A model generated the notes under the pieces. That model did no database searches. It worked only from the letters and a program-made list of their open reading frames with translations, and was not told where the DNA came from. Position numbers and translations under genes: made by a program. DNA of 32,820 bases, taken from the NCBI GenBank assembly GCA_019510435.1, contig JAEKKJ010000032.1:1-32820 (forward strand), in the 5' to 3' direction. Numbering within the stretch: position 1 is the first letter of the stretch; each line of letters begins with the position of its first letter. This DNA is from Caulobacterales bacterium. Lineage in GTDB: Bacteria > Pseudomonadota > Alphaproteobacteria > Caulobacterales > Caulobacteraceae. Positions 22,188 through 30,025 of this stretch are shown here, piece by piece.

Positions 22188-22922
22188 TCAGCCGTCGGCG
22201 CCGGACTTCAGCAGCCAGCCGAACAGGCCGGACGCCGCCACGGCGCCGGCCAGCTGGGCCGCGATGAACAACGGCGCCGAGCTGGGCGCGATCCTGGCGA
22301 AGGTGTTGGAAAGCGCCCGCGCCACCGTCACCGCCGGATTGGCGAAGGACGTGGAGGCGGTGAACCAGTAGGCGGCGGTGATGTAGAGGCCGACGATCAC
22401 CGGCGTCGCGTCCGGTCGGAAGCGGATCGAGCCCAGGATCGCGGCCACGAGGCCGAAGGTGGCGACCGCCTCGGACCAGGCCTGGGCCGGGCCGTCGCGC
22501 AGCTTCATGGAGACCTGCCAGATCGGCTGGGCGAACATGGCGTGCGCCGCCCAGACGCCCAGGATCCCACCCACGAGCTGGACGGCGACATAGGCCGCCG
22601 CCGTGCGCCAGCCGATCTCGCGGCGCAGGGCGAAGACCAGGGTCACCGCCGGGTTGAAGTGGGCGCCCGACAGCGGCCCGAAGATGGTGATCAGCACCAT
22701 CAGGCCCGCGCCGGTGGCCAGGGTGTTGCCCAGGAGCGCGATGGCGACGTTCCCGCCGGCCAGGGTCTCGCCCATGATCCCGGAGCCGATGACGATGGCC
22801 AGCAGCAGGGCCGTGCCCAGGGCCTCCGCCGCCAGCCGGCGCGCGGTGGAGAACGGATGCCGTGGCGGCTCCAGGCTGGCGTCGCCGACCGCCCGTCCAG
22901 GTTCTTCTGCGACGTCCCTCAT
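22188..22922 (-). CDS. aqpS: aquaporin-type channel, probable arsenite channel AqpS
   Basis: The 244-residue MIP-family protein has about six membrane helices and two NPA loops, Asn90-Pro-Ala (SGAHFNPAVT) and Asn195-Pro-Ala (TSFANPAVT). After the second NPA the usual selectivity-filter Arg is replaced by Val, as described for Sinorhizobium AqpS, which widens the pore to uncharged solutes such as arsenous acid. The ATG overlaps the arsC stop (ATGA). As the last gene of arsI-arsR-arsC-aqpS, with no ArsB or Acr3 gene here, it probably lets arsenite leave down its gradient after ArsC makes it inside the cell. Confidence 0.88.
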   Translation of the reverse strand: MRDVAEEPGRAVGDASLEPPRHPFSTARRLAAEALGTALLLAIVIGSGIMGETLAGGNVAIALLGNTLATGAGLMVLITIFGPLSGAHFNPAVTLVFALRREIGWRTAAAYVAVQLVGGILGVWAAHAMFAQPIWQVSMKLRDGPAQAWSEAVATFGLVAAILGSIRFRPDATPVIVGLYITAAYWFTASTSFANPAVTVARALSNTFARIAPSSAPLFIAAQLAGAVAASGLFGWLLKSGADG

Positions 22923-23443
22923 TCGGCCGGCGTCGTGGCCTGGGCCTTGCCGATCTCGTCCAGCCGACGCTGCAGCGAGAGCTTGTCGAGCTTGGCGAGC
23001 GGCAGGTTCAGGAAGATCGATATGCGGTTGTTCAGCATCCGGTAGGTGTCAGCGAAGGCCAGGCCGATCTCGGCCTCGTTGCCGGTGGCCCGCGCCGGGT
23101 CCGGCATGCCCCAGTGGGCGGTCATCGGCTGGCCGGGCCAGTAGGGGCAGACCTCGCCGGCTGCGTCGTCGCAGACCGTGAACACGAAGTCCAGTTTGGG
23201 GGCGTCCGGATTGGTCTCGCGGGCGAACTCGTCCCAGGGCTTGGAGCGGAATTCGCTGACGTCGTGGTGGAACTTCTTCAGCAGAGCGAGCGCGTGGGGA
23301 TTGACTGCGCCGGTCGGGTGCGAGCCGGCGGAGTAGGCCCTGAACCGCCCGCCACCCAGCCGGTTCATGATGGCCTCGGCGATGATCGAGCGGCACGAGT
23401 TGCCGGTGCACAGGAAGAGCACGTTGTAGGGGCGTTCGCTCAT
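22919..23443 (-). CDS. arsC: arsenate reductase, LMW-phosphatase fold
   Basis: The 174-residue protein has the P-loop Cys12-x5-Arg18 in LFLCTGNSCRS and the acid loop MPDPARA. Cys91 and Cys99 (TVCDDAAGEVCP) match the two resolving Cys of the thioredoxin-coupled ArsC class, with one residue more between them than in the Staphylococcus enzyme. It reduces arsenate to arsenite in the cytosol. The C-terminal IFLNLPLAKLDKLSLQRRL segment is typical for proteobacterial members. GGAG lies six bases before the ATG; the gene follows arsR by 11 bases and overlaps aqpS. Confidence 0.94.
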   Translation of the reverse strand: MSERPYNVLFLCTGNSCRSIIAEAIMNRLGGGRFRAYSAGSHPTGAVNPHALALLKKFHHDVSEFRSKPWDEFARETNPDAPKLDFVFTVCDDAAGEVCPYWPGQPMTAHWGMPDPARATGNEAEIGLAFADTYRMLNNRISIFLNLPLAKLDKLSLQRRLDEIGKAQATTPAE

Positions 23444-23454
23444 GGCGGTCTCCG

Positions 23455-23808
23455 TCAGCAGGACCGGGCTTCGGCGTCGCAGCCGGCGCTGGCTACGGCG
23501 GCCAGCGGCGCGCAGATCTCTGGCCGACCGCCGCAGCAGTCTTCGACCAGGAAGGCCAGCAGCTCGCGCATCCGGTCGTAGCCGGCGGTGTAGATGATCG
23601 AGCGGCCCTCGCGCCGCGCCGCGACCAGCCCCGCGGCTGCGAGAATGCCCAGGTTGGTGGAGAGGGTGTTGGGCAGGCTGCCGGTGGCGCGGGCGATCTC
23701 GCCGGCGGCCACGCCCTCCGCGCCGGCCCGGACCAGCAGCCGGAAGACCTCAAGCCGGCCAGGGTGGGCCAGGGCGCTCAAGGCGGCGACGGCGTTCGGC
23801 ATTTCCAT
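23455..23808 (-). CDS. arsR: ArsR-family arsenic-responsive repressor
   Basis: The 117-residue protein (ATG 23808, alternative 23802) has a winged helix: LAHPGRLEVFRLLVRAG, GEIARATGSLPNTLSTNLGIL as the recognition region and REGRSIIYTA as the wing. The classical ELCVCDL arsenic motif is missing; instead Cys91-Cys92 and Cys99 (DCCGGRPEIC) lie after the last helix, similar to the C-terminal site of the Acidithiobacillus ArsR, plus Cys110 and Cys117. It should release DNA on binding trivalent arsenicals. It sits second in the operon, 13 bases after arsI, and probably represses the whole unit at the palindrome 24324-24349. Confidence 0.92.
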   Translation of the reverse strand: MEMPNAVAALSALAHPGRLEVFRLLVRAGAEGVAAGEIARATGSLPNTLSTNLGILAAAGLVAARREGRSIIYTAGYDRMRELLAFLVEDCCGGRPEICAPLAAVASAGCDAEARSC

Positions 23809-23821
23809 ACCAGGTTCCGTG

Positions 23822-24301
23822 TCAGCCGCAGCAGCCGGCCGAGGCCTTGGCAGGTTCCGCCGCCGCCGGTCCGCAGCAGGCGCCGGCGGGCTTGGCGGCG
23901 GCGTCCATCGCGGCCAGCGCGGGGCTGTCGCCATAGGTCGTGGCCTCGCCGAAGGTGTAGAAAGTCTCCCAACGCAGGCCGGCCGGATCGCTGACCCAGC
24001 TCTTGTCGGACTGGGCGTAGCAGCAGGTCGTGGCCGCCTCGTCGAAGGTCTGGGCTCCGGCGGCCTTGAGGCGTCCAGCCAGTTCGCCGAGCTCGGCGGC
24101 GCTGTCCACCTGGATGCCCACATGGTCGACCCCGGCGGGCCGGTCGTGGGCCGAAATCGCAAAGTTCACCTTCGGATCGTCCAGCATCCACTTGGCGTAG
24201 TCGTCCTTCACCACCGACGGCGGCGCGCCGAACAGGGTCTCGTAGAAGGCCATGGATTGGGCGAGGTCAGGCACGCTCACATGCAGGTGCAGGCGCTTCA
24301 T
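23822..24301 (-). CDS. arsI: ArsI/CadI-type dioxygenase, probable C-As lyase
   Basis: The 159-residue vicinal-oxygen-chelate protein (ATG 24301, AAGGAG seven bases upstream) has two beta-alpha-beta modules. Iron ligands are likely His5 or His7, His60 (VDHVGIQV) and Glu112 (RWETFYTF). The vicinal pair Cys93-Cys94 in TTCCYAQSDKSWVSDPAG is the trivalent organoarsenical site of ArsI, which breaks the carbon-arsenic bond of methylarsenite and aromatic arsenicals with oxygen. A Cys-rich tail (ACCG and GCCG) is extra and may hand over arsenic. The related CadI name is used for cadmium-induced homologues; the arsenic operon favours ArsI. It is the first gene of the operon. Confidence 0.9.
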   Translation of the reverse strand: MKRLHLHVSVPDLAQSMAFYETLFGAPPSVVKDDYAKWMLDDPKVNFAISAHDRPAGVDHVGIQVDSAAELGELAGRLKAAGAQTFDEAATTCCYAQSDKSWVSDPAGLRWETFYTFGEATTYGDSPALAAMDAAAKPAGACCGPAAAEPAKASAGCCG

Positions 24302-24323
24302 GAGGGGCTCCTTGGTCTTGTGT

Positions 24324-24349
24324 ATTCTATATTTCGAGAAACATAGAAT
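24324..24349. promoter_or_regulatory. 26-nt palindrome, probable ArsR operator
   Basis: ATTCTAT (24324-24330), TTTC (24332-24335), GAAA (24338-24341) and ATAGAAT (24343-24349) form a nested perfect inverted repeat interrupted by single-base and two-base gaps. It is AT-rich in GC-rich DNA and lies 23 bases before the arsI start, where an ArsR dimer would block the promoter. It also lies in the leader region of ydbH, 90 bases away. Confidence 0.75.
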
Positions 24350-24438
24350 CGTCAAGAGCCGCCTGTTGAACCGGCGCCGCATCGATCCGCCACATTCTGC
24401 GCTATCAAGGGCCAAGCCCCGCCGGAGCACCCCTTCGC

Positions 24439-27291
24439 TTGTCCGAGACCACCCCGCTCCGTCCGCTGCGCCTGGTCCTGGCCATCGCGGGCGTGGTCCT
24501 GGTGCTGGCCGCGGCGCTGGCCTGGCTGAACCGGCGCAACCTGGCCCGTGAGGCCCTGGTCGGCTGGCTCAAGGGCAAGGGCGTGGCGGCTGACGTGCAG
24601 GTGGAGGCAGTCGGCCCGTCCGAATTCGTCGCGCGCCTGCGGCTGGGCGATCCAGCGCATCCCGACTTCGTGGCCGACCGCGCCCTGGTCCGCTATCGGC
24701 TCACGGCGGCTGGGGCCCAGGTCACCGCAGTGACGCTCACCCATCCGGTCCTGCGCGCGACCTTCCATGGCGGCCGATGGAGCGCCGGCTCCCTGGACCC
24801 GCTGGTGCGCGAGTTCCTGGCCAAGCCGCCGCAGCCGGGCGCGCCGAAGCCGCAGATCGCCGTGGATGGGGGGCGGCTGCTGCTGGCGACCGACTACGGC
24901 CCTCTCGACATCACGGCGAACGCGCGGGTGGCCGAGGGGCGGCTGACGGACTTCAACGGCTCCGCCGCGCCAACCCGCCTGCGCGGCCCCGGCTTTGACC
25001 TGGCCACCGGTGGGGGCCAGCTGGACGCCGTCGTGCGGGGCGGCCGGATCGCGGCGCGGCTGGCGACGCCGATTTCCGCGGCCCAGGCCGGCGGCGCCCA
25101 GCTGCGCGATGCGCGGCTGCAGGTGGCGCTCGACACGGCCTATCCCGACCTCGCCCGGCCGGCGCTGGACCAGCCGGTGTCGATCTCCGCGACCCTCACC
25201 GCCGTGGACGGAACCTATGGCGGCGAGCGGGTGGCGGGGGTTGCGGCGCACGCGAGCCTGGGCGGGACGCTCAAAGGCCCGCTGCGCGATCCCGTGCTCG
25301 CCGGCCAGGCGGCGGGGCGGCTGCAGGTCGCGCGCGGCGAGGCCGGAGCGCTCAGCCTCTCCCGATGGGCCGCGAACCTGGCCGGACCAATGAGCCTGCG
25401 CCGCGCCGGGATCGACGGCCGGCTGGCGGCGCAGGCCGAGGGCGACGGCGCCTGGTCCGGCCTCGGGGCTCCGGCGCCGGGCGACCTGCCGCAGGTCGCG
25501 GCGCTGAAGCGGGCGGCGCGCGGCTTCCATATGGCGGCGCCGGCGGTGGCGCTGGACCTTGGCGGCGGACGCGTGTCGGCGAGCCTGACCCAGCCGGTGC
25601 GCCTGGCCTCCGCCAGCGGCGCGCGGGCCGAGCTGGCGTCGCGGAACGCCGGGGCCTGGCGCCTGGCGATCCAGGATGGCGGCCTGCCTAGCGTGGAGGC
25701 CGATCTCAGCCGGCTTAGCCTCGTGAACGGCCTCGGCGCATCGACGCGCCTGCAGGTGCGGGGGACGGTGGGCGTCGCCGAGCAGGCGCAGCTGGCAGCC
25801 AGCGGTCGGCTCAGCGCCCGCGACGGCCGGGTCGTCTTCGCGGCGGACCGGTGCGCGGAGGTCTCCGCCACCCGCCTGGAGCTGGGCGTCAACGATGTGG
25901 AGCATCCCGCCGCGCGGCTCTGCCCGGTGGCCGCGCCGCTGTTCGCCTATGCCGATGGCCGGTGGCGTGTGGCCGGCCGCGCCGAGGGCGTCATTGCCGC
26001 GGTTCCGTTCCTGCAGGCCCGCGCATCGGCCGGCGCGGGCGCGGTCACGATCGACGGGAGGGGCGGCCAGTTCGTGGCCCAGGCCACGGTGCGGACCCTG
26101 CGCCTGGAGGACGCCGCGCCGGAGCGCCGCTTCAACGCCGTGCAGCTGGCGGGAACCGTCGGCCTGGCGCGTGGGGTCTGGCAGGCCGACTTCGCCGCGC
26201 GGGAGGCCAGCGGCCACGCCCTGGGCGCCGCGCATCTGCTCCACGAGGGCGGGCTCGGCGCGGGATTCGTCACCCTGGACACCGGACCCTTGAGCTTCGC
26301 CGCGGGCGGGCTGCAGCCGGACGAACTCTCTCCGCTGGCCGCCGCCCTGGGCCCGCCGGTCACCGGCCAGGCGCGCTTCCAGGGCCGGTTCGACTGGGCC
26401 CGCGCGGGCGTCGCCAGCACCGGCGCGCTGTCGCTCCAGGGCCTGGATTTCGTCAGCGCCGCGGGCCCGGTGCACGGCCTTTCGGGCGAGATCGCGTTCC
26501 AGTCGCTCGCGCCCCTCGTCACCGCGCCCGACCAGACCCTGCGCATCGCCAAGGTCGACGCCATCGTCCCGGTCACCGACCTCAGCGCCAAGGTCGGCGT
26601 CACCGCCGGCGCCCTGCAGATCACCGGCGGCGAGGCGGCGGTGGGCGGCGGCCACGTGCGCATCGAGAGCCTGGAGGTTCCGTTCGCCGCGGGGGCGCCG
26701 GTGCGCGGCGTGCTGCTGTTCGACGCCGTGCAGTTGCACGACCTGGTGGAGGCCTCGCCGTTCGGCGACCGGGTGGACCTGGACGCGCGGGTGAGCGGGC
26801 GCGTGCCCTTCACCTCCGGCCCTGCGGGCGTGCGGATCGCCGGCGGCGAACTGCACGCAGTCCAGGCCGGCCGGCTGTCGATCCAGCGCACGGCCCTGAC
26901 CGGCGTGGCGGCCGAGGCGGCGACGCCTGCGCCCCCATCGCCTCCGGCACCCGCGGCGGGGCCCGACCCCAACGCCACCTTCACCGACTTCGCCTACCAG
27001 GCGATGGAGAACCTGGCCTTCGACACCCTGGCGGCCAGCGTCCAGAGCCAGCCGGACGGGCGTCTGGGCGTGCTGTTCCACATCGTCGGCCGCCACGACC
27101 CGCCGCAGCACCAGGAGATCCGGCTGGGGCTGATGGACCTGATCCGCAAGCGCTTCCTGGGCCAGAAGCTGCCGCTGCCATCCGGCACGGGCGTGAACCT
27201 GACGCTGGACACCACCCTCAACCTGGACGATCTGCTGTCCGACTACGCCGCGTTCCGGCGGCTCCACGGTTCAGCTGGGGTTCAGCCGTGA
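24439..27291 (+). CDS. ydbH: YdbH-like intermembrane lipid-homeostasis protein (AsmA-like)
   Basis: The 950-residue protein (TTG start at 24439) has one N-terminal membrane helix (about 11-29, LVLAIAGVVLVLAAALAWL) and a very long periplasmic region of repeating beta-strand segments, as in AsmA-like bridge proteins. Blocks such as ELSPLAAALG, GLSGEIAFQSL and the late HDLVEASPFGDRVDLDARVSG-VPF region fit the YdbH family. In E. coli YdbH, YnbE and YdbL form a complex between the two membranes that helps phospholipid traffic along with TamB and YhdP. The same gene order follows here (ynbE 34 bases on, then ydbL), which makes the call firm. Confidence 0.88.
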   Translation: MSETTPLRPLRLVLAIAGVVLVLAAALAWLNRRNLAREALVGWLKGKGVAADVQVEAVGPSEFVARLRLGDPAHPDFVADRALVRYRLTAAGAQVTAVTLTHPVLRATFHGGRWSAGSLDPLVREFLAKPPQPGAPKPQIAVDGGRLLLATDYGPLDITANARVAEGRLTDFNGSAAPTRLRGPGFDLATGGGQLDAVVRGGRIAARLATPISAAQAGGAQLRDARLQVALDTAYPDLARPALDQPVSISATLTAVDGTYGGERVAGVAAHASLGGTLKGPLRDPVLAGQAAGRLQVARGEAGALSLSRWAANLAGPMSLRRAGIDGRLAAQAEGDGAWSGLGAPAPGDLPQVAALKRAARGFHMAAPAVALDLGGGRVSASLTQPVRLASASGARAELASRNAGAWRLAIQDGGLPSVEADLSRLSLVNGLGASTRLQVRGTVGVAEQAQLAASGRLSARDGRVVFAADRCAEVSATRLELGVNDVEHPAARLCPVAAPLFAYADGRWRVAGRAEGVIAAVPFLQARASAGAGAVTIDGRGGQFVAQATVRTLRLEDAAPERRFNAVQLAGTVGLARGVWQADFAAREASGHALGAAHLLHEGGLGAGFVTLDTGPLSFAAGGLQPDELSPLAAALGPPVTGQARFQGRFDWARAGVASTGALSLQGLDFVSAAGPVHGLSGEIAFQSLAPLVTAPDQTLRIAKVDAIVPVTDLSAKVGVTAGALQITGGEAAVGGGHVRIESLEVPFAAGAPVRGVLLFDAVQLHDLVEASPFGDRVDLDARVSGRVPFTSGPAGVRIAGGELHAVQAGRLSIQRTALTGVAAEAATPAPPSPPAPAAGPDPNATFTDFAYQAMENLAFDTLAASVQSQPDGRLGVLFHIVGRHDPPQHQEIRLGLMDLIRKRFLGQKLPLPSGTGVNLTLDTTLNLDDLLSDYAAFRRLHGSAGVQP

Positions 27292-27325
27292 CCCGCCAAC
27301 CTGCCCCGCATGAGGAGCCGACCGC

Positions 27326-27496
27326 ATGAAAGCCCTGCTCGCCGCGCTGGCCGCCCTGAGCCTCTGCGCCTGCACGCCGACCGTGCGGGTCGAGGTGGCC
27401 CCGATCAATATCTACGCCAAGCTGGACGCCAACGTCCGGCTCCAGCTGGACGAGGACGTGAAGGCCTTGATCCAGAAGAACCCCAACCTGTTCTGA
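27326..27496 (+). CDS. ynbE: YnbE-like outer-membrane lipoprotein
   Basis: This 56-residue lipoprotein lies between ydbH and ydbL. The signal MKALLAALAALSLCAC ends in a lipobox with Cys16 as the likely lipidated residue (LCA-C), and the mature part TPTVRVEVAPINIYAKLDAN then VRLQLDEDVKALIQKNPNLF matches YnbE, including the family end of the type DL-F/NLF. GAGGAG lies eight bases before the ATG. In E. coli YnbE multimers extend the YdbH beta-groove to the outer membrane. Confidence 0.88.
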   Translation: MKALLAALAALSLCACTPTVRVEVAPINIYAKLDANVRLQLDEDVKALIQKNPNLF

Positions 27497-27512
27497 TCGC
27501 GGAGGAGACCCC

Positions 27513-27866
27513 ATGCGTCACCACCTCAGTCTCGCCGCCGCGGTCCTGGCCGCTCTGGCTGTTGCCCCCGCTGCGGCCGTCGCCATGGACGCCAAGTCCG
27601 CGGTCGATGCGGCCAAGGCCGCCGGCGTCGTCGGCGAGCAGGCCGACGGCTACCTGGGCTTCGTGAAGGCCTCCGCCGACCCGGCGCTGAAGGCCGCCGT
27701 GGCCGAGATCAACGCCGGCCGCGCCGACCTCTACCGCCAGGCGGCGGCGAAGAACGGCGTCACGCCCGAGGCGGCGGGCGCCTCGGCGTTCAACACCATC
27801 GTCCAGGCCAAGCTTAAGCCTGGCGAATACTACAAGCCCGCTGGGGGCGGCTGGACCCGCAAGTAG
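27513..27866 (+). CDS. ydbL: YdbL family periplasmic protein (DUF1318)
   Basis: The 117-residue protein has a signal peptide (cut near AAAVAMDAK, residue about 23) and the YdbL pattern: AKAAGVVGEQADGYLGFVK, EINAGRADLYRQAAAKNGVT, and GASAFNTIVQAKLKPGEYYKP, where the late tyrosine-rich PGEYY segment is typical. In E. coli YdbL acts as a chaperone-like partner that modulates YnbE multimer formation on YdbH. GGAGGAG lies six bases before the ATG, 16 bases after ynbE. Confidence 0.9.
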   Translation: MRHHLSLAAAVLAALAVAPAAAVAMDAKSAVDAAKAAGVVGEQADGYLGFVKASADPALKAAVAEINAGRADLYRQAAAKNGVTPEAAGASAFNTIVQAKLKPGEYYKPAGGGWTRK

Positions 27867-28003
27867 TCCCGGAGAGGCTCTTCGGCGAGCGGTACGCTCG
27901 AATACAACCAGGACGTCGGAATACCATGTTAGCCGAACCTTAGGAGGTCTGCGCTCAACTCGCCCTGGGCAGAAGCTTCGGCACGCCTGGGAGAGATCGT
28001 GCG

Positions 28004-30022
28004 ATGTCCTCGTTGAATCCGGGCCGCCTTCTGGACGGTGTCCACACCCGCTGGTCGCTCGGCGCCCGCCTGGCCCTGATCTCGGGGCTGTTCTGCGCAC
28101 CGGTCGCGCTGCTGCTCTACCTGTTCATCCAGGCCAGCGCCGCCCAGATGGACTTCTCGGGCAAGGAACTGGCCGGCAGCCGCTATCTGGACGCCGTCTG
28201 GCCGGCGATGGTGGCCGGCTCCCCGGCGCCCAAGGCCGACGGCCGGTTCAACGAGAACGACGCCCTTACCGCCTTCGCCGCGGCGGATAGCGCCCTGGCC
28301 CGGGCCGGCGCGGGCGCCGACCTGATCGGCGCGGTGGCCGACGGCTCCAACCTGACGCTCGATCCGGACCTCGACAGCTTCTACGTCATGGACGCGGTGA
28401 CCGTGCGCCTGCCGGCCGTGCACAAGGCGGCCACGGAGCTTGCCGCCGCCCTGGCCGCCGGGGACCACGACCGCATCGTGGTGGCCGCCGAGCACCTCTC
28501 CATGGCTGCGGACCAGGCGCACAATTCGCTGCAGGCCGGGATGAAGAACAACGCCGCCGGGCTGACGCGCCAGGCGCTGGACGCCCATGCCCAGGCGCTC
28601 GGGGCGGCCGCCCAGGCAGTGCTGGCCGACAGCCACGCGCGCATCGCCGGGACGCCCGGCGCCCAGCCCCGCACCGAGGCGCTGGAGACCGAGGTCGACA
28701 CGACATGGCGGGTGGCCAATGTGGAGCTGGCCCGGCTGCTGTCCGTGCGGATCGCCGGCTTCCGCCATTCCCTAGTCCTGCAGCTCGCCCTGACCGCCCT
28801 GGCCCTGGCCCTGGCCGGCGGCCTGGCGTTCGCCGTGGCGCGCGGCCTCTCCGGCCGGCTCAGCGCCCTGGTGGCGGCCATGGGGCGGCTCAGCGCCGGC
28901 GACACCGAGGTCGCGATCCCCTGCGCCGCGGACCGCAATGAAACCGGCCGCATCGCCGCGGCCCTGGCGGTGTTCCGCGAGGGGATCGTGGCGCGCAACC
29001 GCCTGCAGGCCGAAGCCGACGTGGTCCATGAGGACAACGCCCGCCGCCTGTCCGAGACCGAGGCGGCGTTCACGGCCGCCGGCCGGGCCCAGACCGAGGT
29101 GGTCGAACTCCTGAGCCACGGCCTCTCGGCCCTGGCCGGCGGCGACCTGACCGCGCGCATCGAGGCGCCGGTGGCCGACGAATACCGCCAGCTCAAAGCC
29201 GACTTCAACGCCGCCGCCGGCGGGCTGCAGGAGGCCCTGCAGCTGATCACCGACAAGGCCGCGGGCGTGCGCATCAACGCCGGCGACATCGCCCAGGCCT
29301 CCAGGGCGCTGTCGCAGCGCACCGAGCGCCAGGCCTCCAGCCTGGAGGAAACCGCGGCCGCCCTGGACGAGATCGCCGCCACCTCCGGCCGCAGCGCCGC
29401 CAGCGCCCAGGAAGCCTCCAGCATCGTCGGGGCCGCCCGCACGGAGGCCGAGGCCGGCCGCGAGGTGATGCTGAAGGCCCGCGAGGCCATGGTGCAGATC
29501 GAGAGCTCGTCGGGCCAGATCGCCCGGATCATCGGCGCCATCGACGAGATCGCCTTCCAGACCAACCTCCTGGCGCTCAACGCCGGCGTCGAGGCGGCGC
29601 GGGCCGGGGACTCCGGCAAGGGCTTTGCGGTGGTCGCCGCCGAGGTGCGCGCCCTGGCCGCGACCACGGCGGAGGCCGCCAAGGAGATCAAGGGCCTGAT
29701 CCAGGCCAGCTCATCGCAGGTCAGCGGCGGCGCCAAGCTGGTCGGCGAGACCGGCGAAGCCCTGGAGCGCATCGTGGCGCGCGTGGCCCAGATGGAGGAC
29801 CTGCTGTCCGAGATCGCCACCTCCGCCCAGGAGCAGGCGGCCGCAGTCGGGGGCGTCAATGGCGCGGTCGGCGGCATGGACCAGGTGACCCAGCAGAACG
29901 CCGCCATGGTCCAGGAATCCACCGCCGCCGCCCAGGCGCTGCGCGACGACATGGACGAGCTGATGGACCTCGTCGGCCGGTTCCACACCCACGCCGATCA
30001 TCGGGCCATGCAGGCGGCCTGA
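28004..30022 (+). CDS. methyl-accepting chemotaxis protein
   Basis: The 672-residue receptor has membrane helices at about 22-44 and 257-279, with a helical periplasmic sensor between them (LDPDLDSFYVMDAVTVRLP near 119-137). A HAMP domain follows (about 279-333), with a second HAMP-like piece near 360-410 (LLSHGLSALAGGDLTARIEAPVADEYRQLKADFN). The signalling hairpin tip is EIAFQTNLLALNAGVEAARAG, then GKGFAVVAAEVRALA. It detects an unknown ligand and controls CheA. The C-terminus (HTHADHRAMQAA) lacks the CheR/CheB-tethering pentapeptide. GGGAGAG precedes the ATG. It converges on glcB with three bases between stops. Confidence 0.93.
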   Translation: MSSLNPGRLLDGVHTRWSLGARLALISGLFCAPVALLLYLFIQASAAQMDFSGKELAGSRYLDAVWPAMVAGSPAPKADGRFNENDALTAFAAADSALARAGAGADLIGAVADGSNLTLDPDLDSFYVMDAVTVRLPAVHKAATELAAALAAGDHDRIVVAAEHLSMAADQAHNSLQAGMKNNAAGLTRQALDAHAQALGAAAQAVLADSHARIAGTPGAQPRTEALETEVDTTWRVANVELARLLSVRIAGFRHSLVLQLALTALALALAGGLAFAVARGLSGRLSALVAAMGRLSAGDTEVAIPCAADRNETGRIAAALAVFREGIVARNRLQAEADVVHEDNARRLSETEAAFTAAGRAQTEVVELLSHGLSALAGGDLTARIEAPVADEYRQLKADFNAAAGGLQEALQLITDKAAGVRINAGDIAQASRALSQRTERQASSLEETAAALDEIAATSGRSAASAQEASSIVGAARTEAEAGREVMLKAREAMVQIESSSGQIARIIGAIDEIAFQTNLLALNAGVEAARAGDSGKGFAVVAAEVRALAATTAEAAKEIKGLIQASSSQVSGGAKLVGETGEALERIVARVAQMEDLLSEIATSAQEQAAAVGGVNGAVGGMDQVTQQNAAMVQESTAAAQALRDDMDELMDLVGRFHTHADHRAMQAA

Positions 30023-30025
30023 GCC

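Noticed and set aside
24352..27267. Very long open frames antisense to ydbH and to other genes (for example also opposite glcB, thiolase and the FadB-like gene)
   Set aside because: They are Arg/Gly/Ala/His-rich frames produced by high GC at codon position three of the real gene, and they resemble no family; the sense products carry clear motifs.
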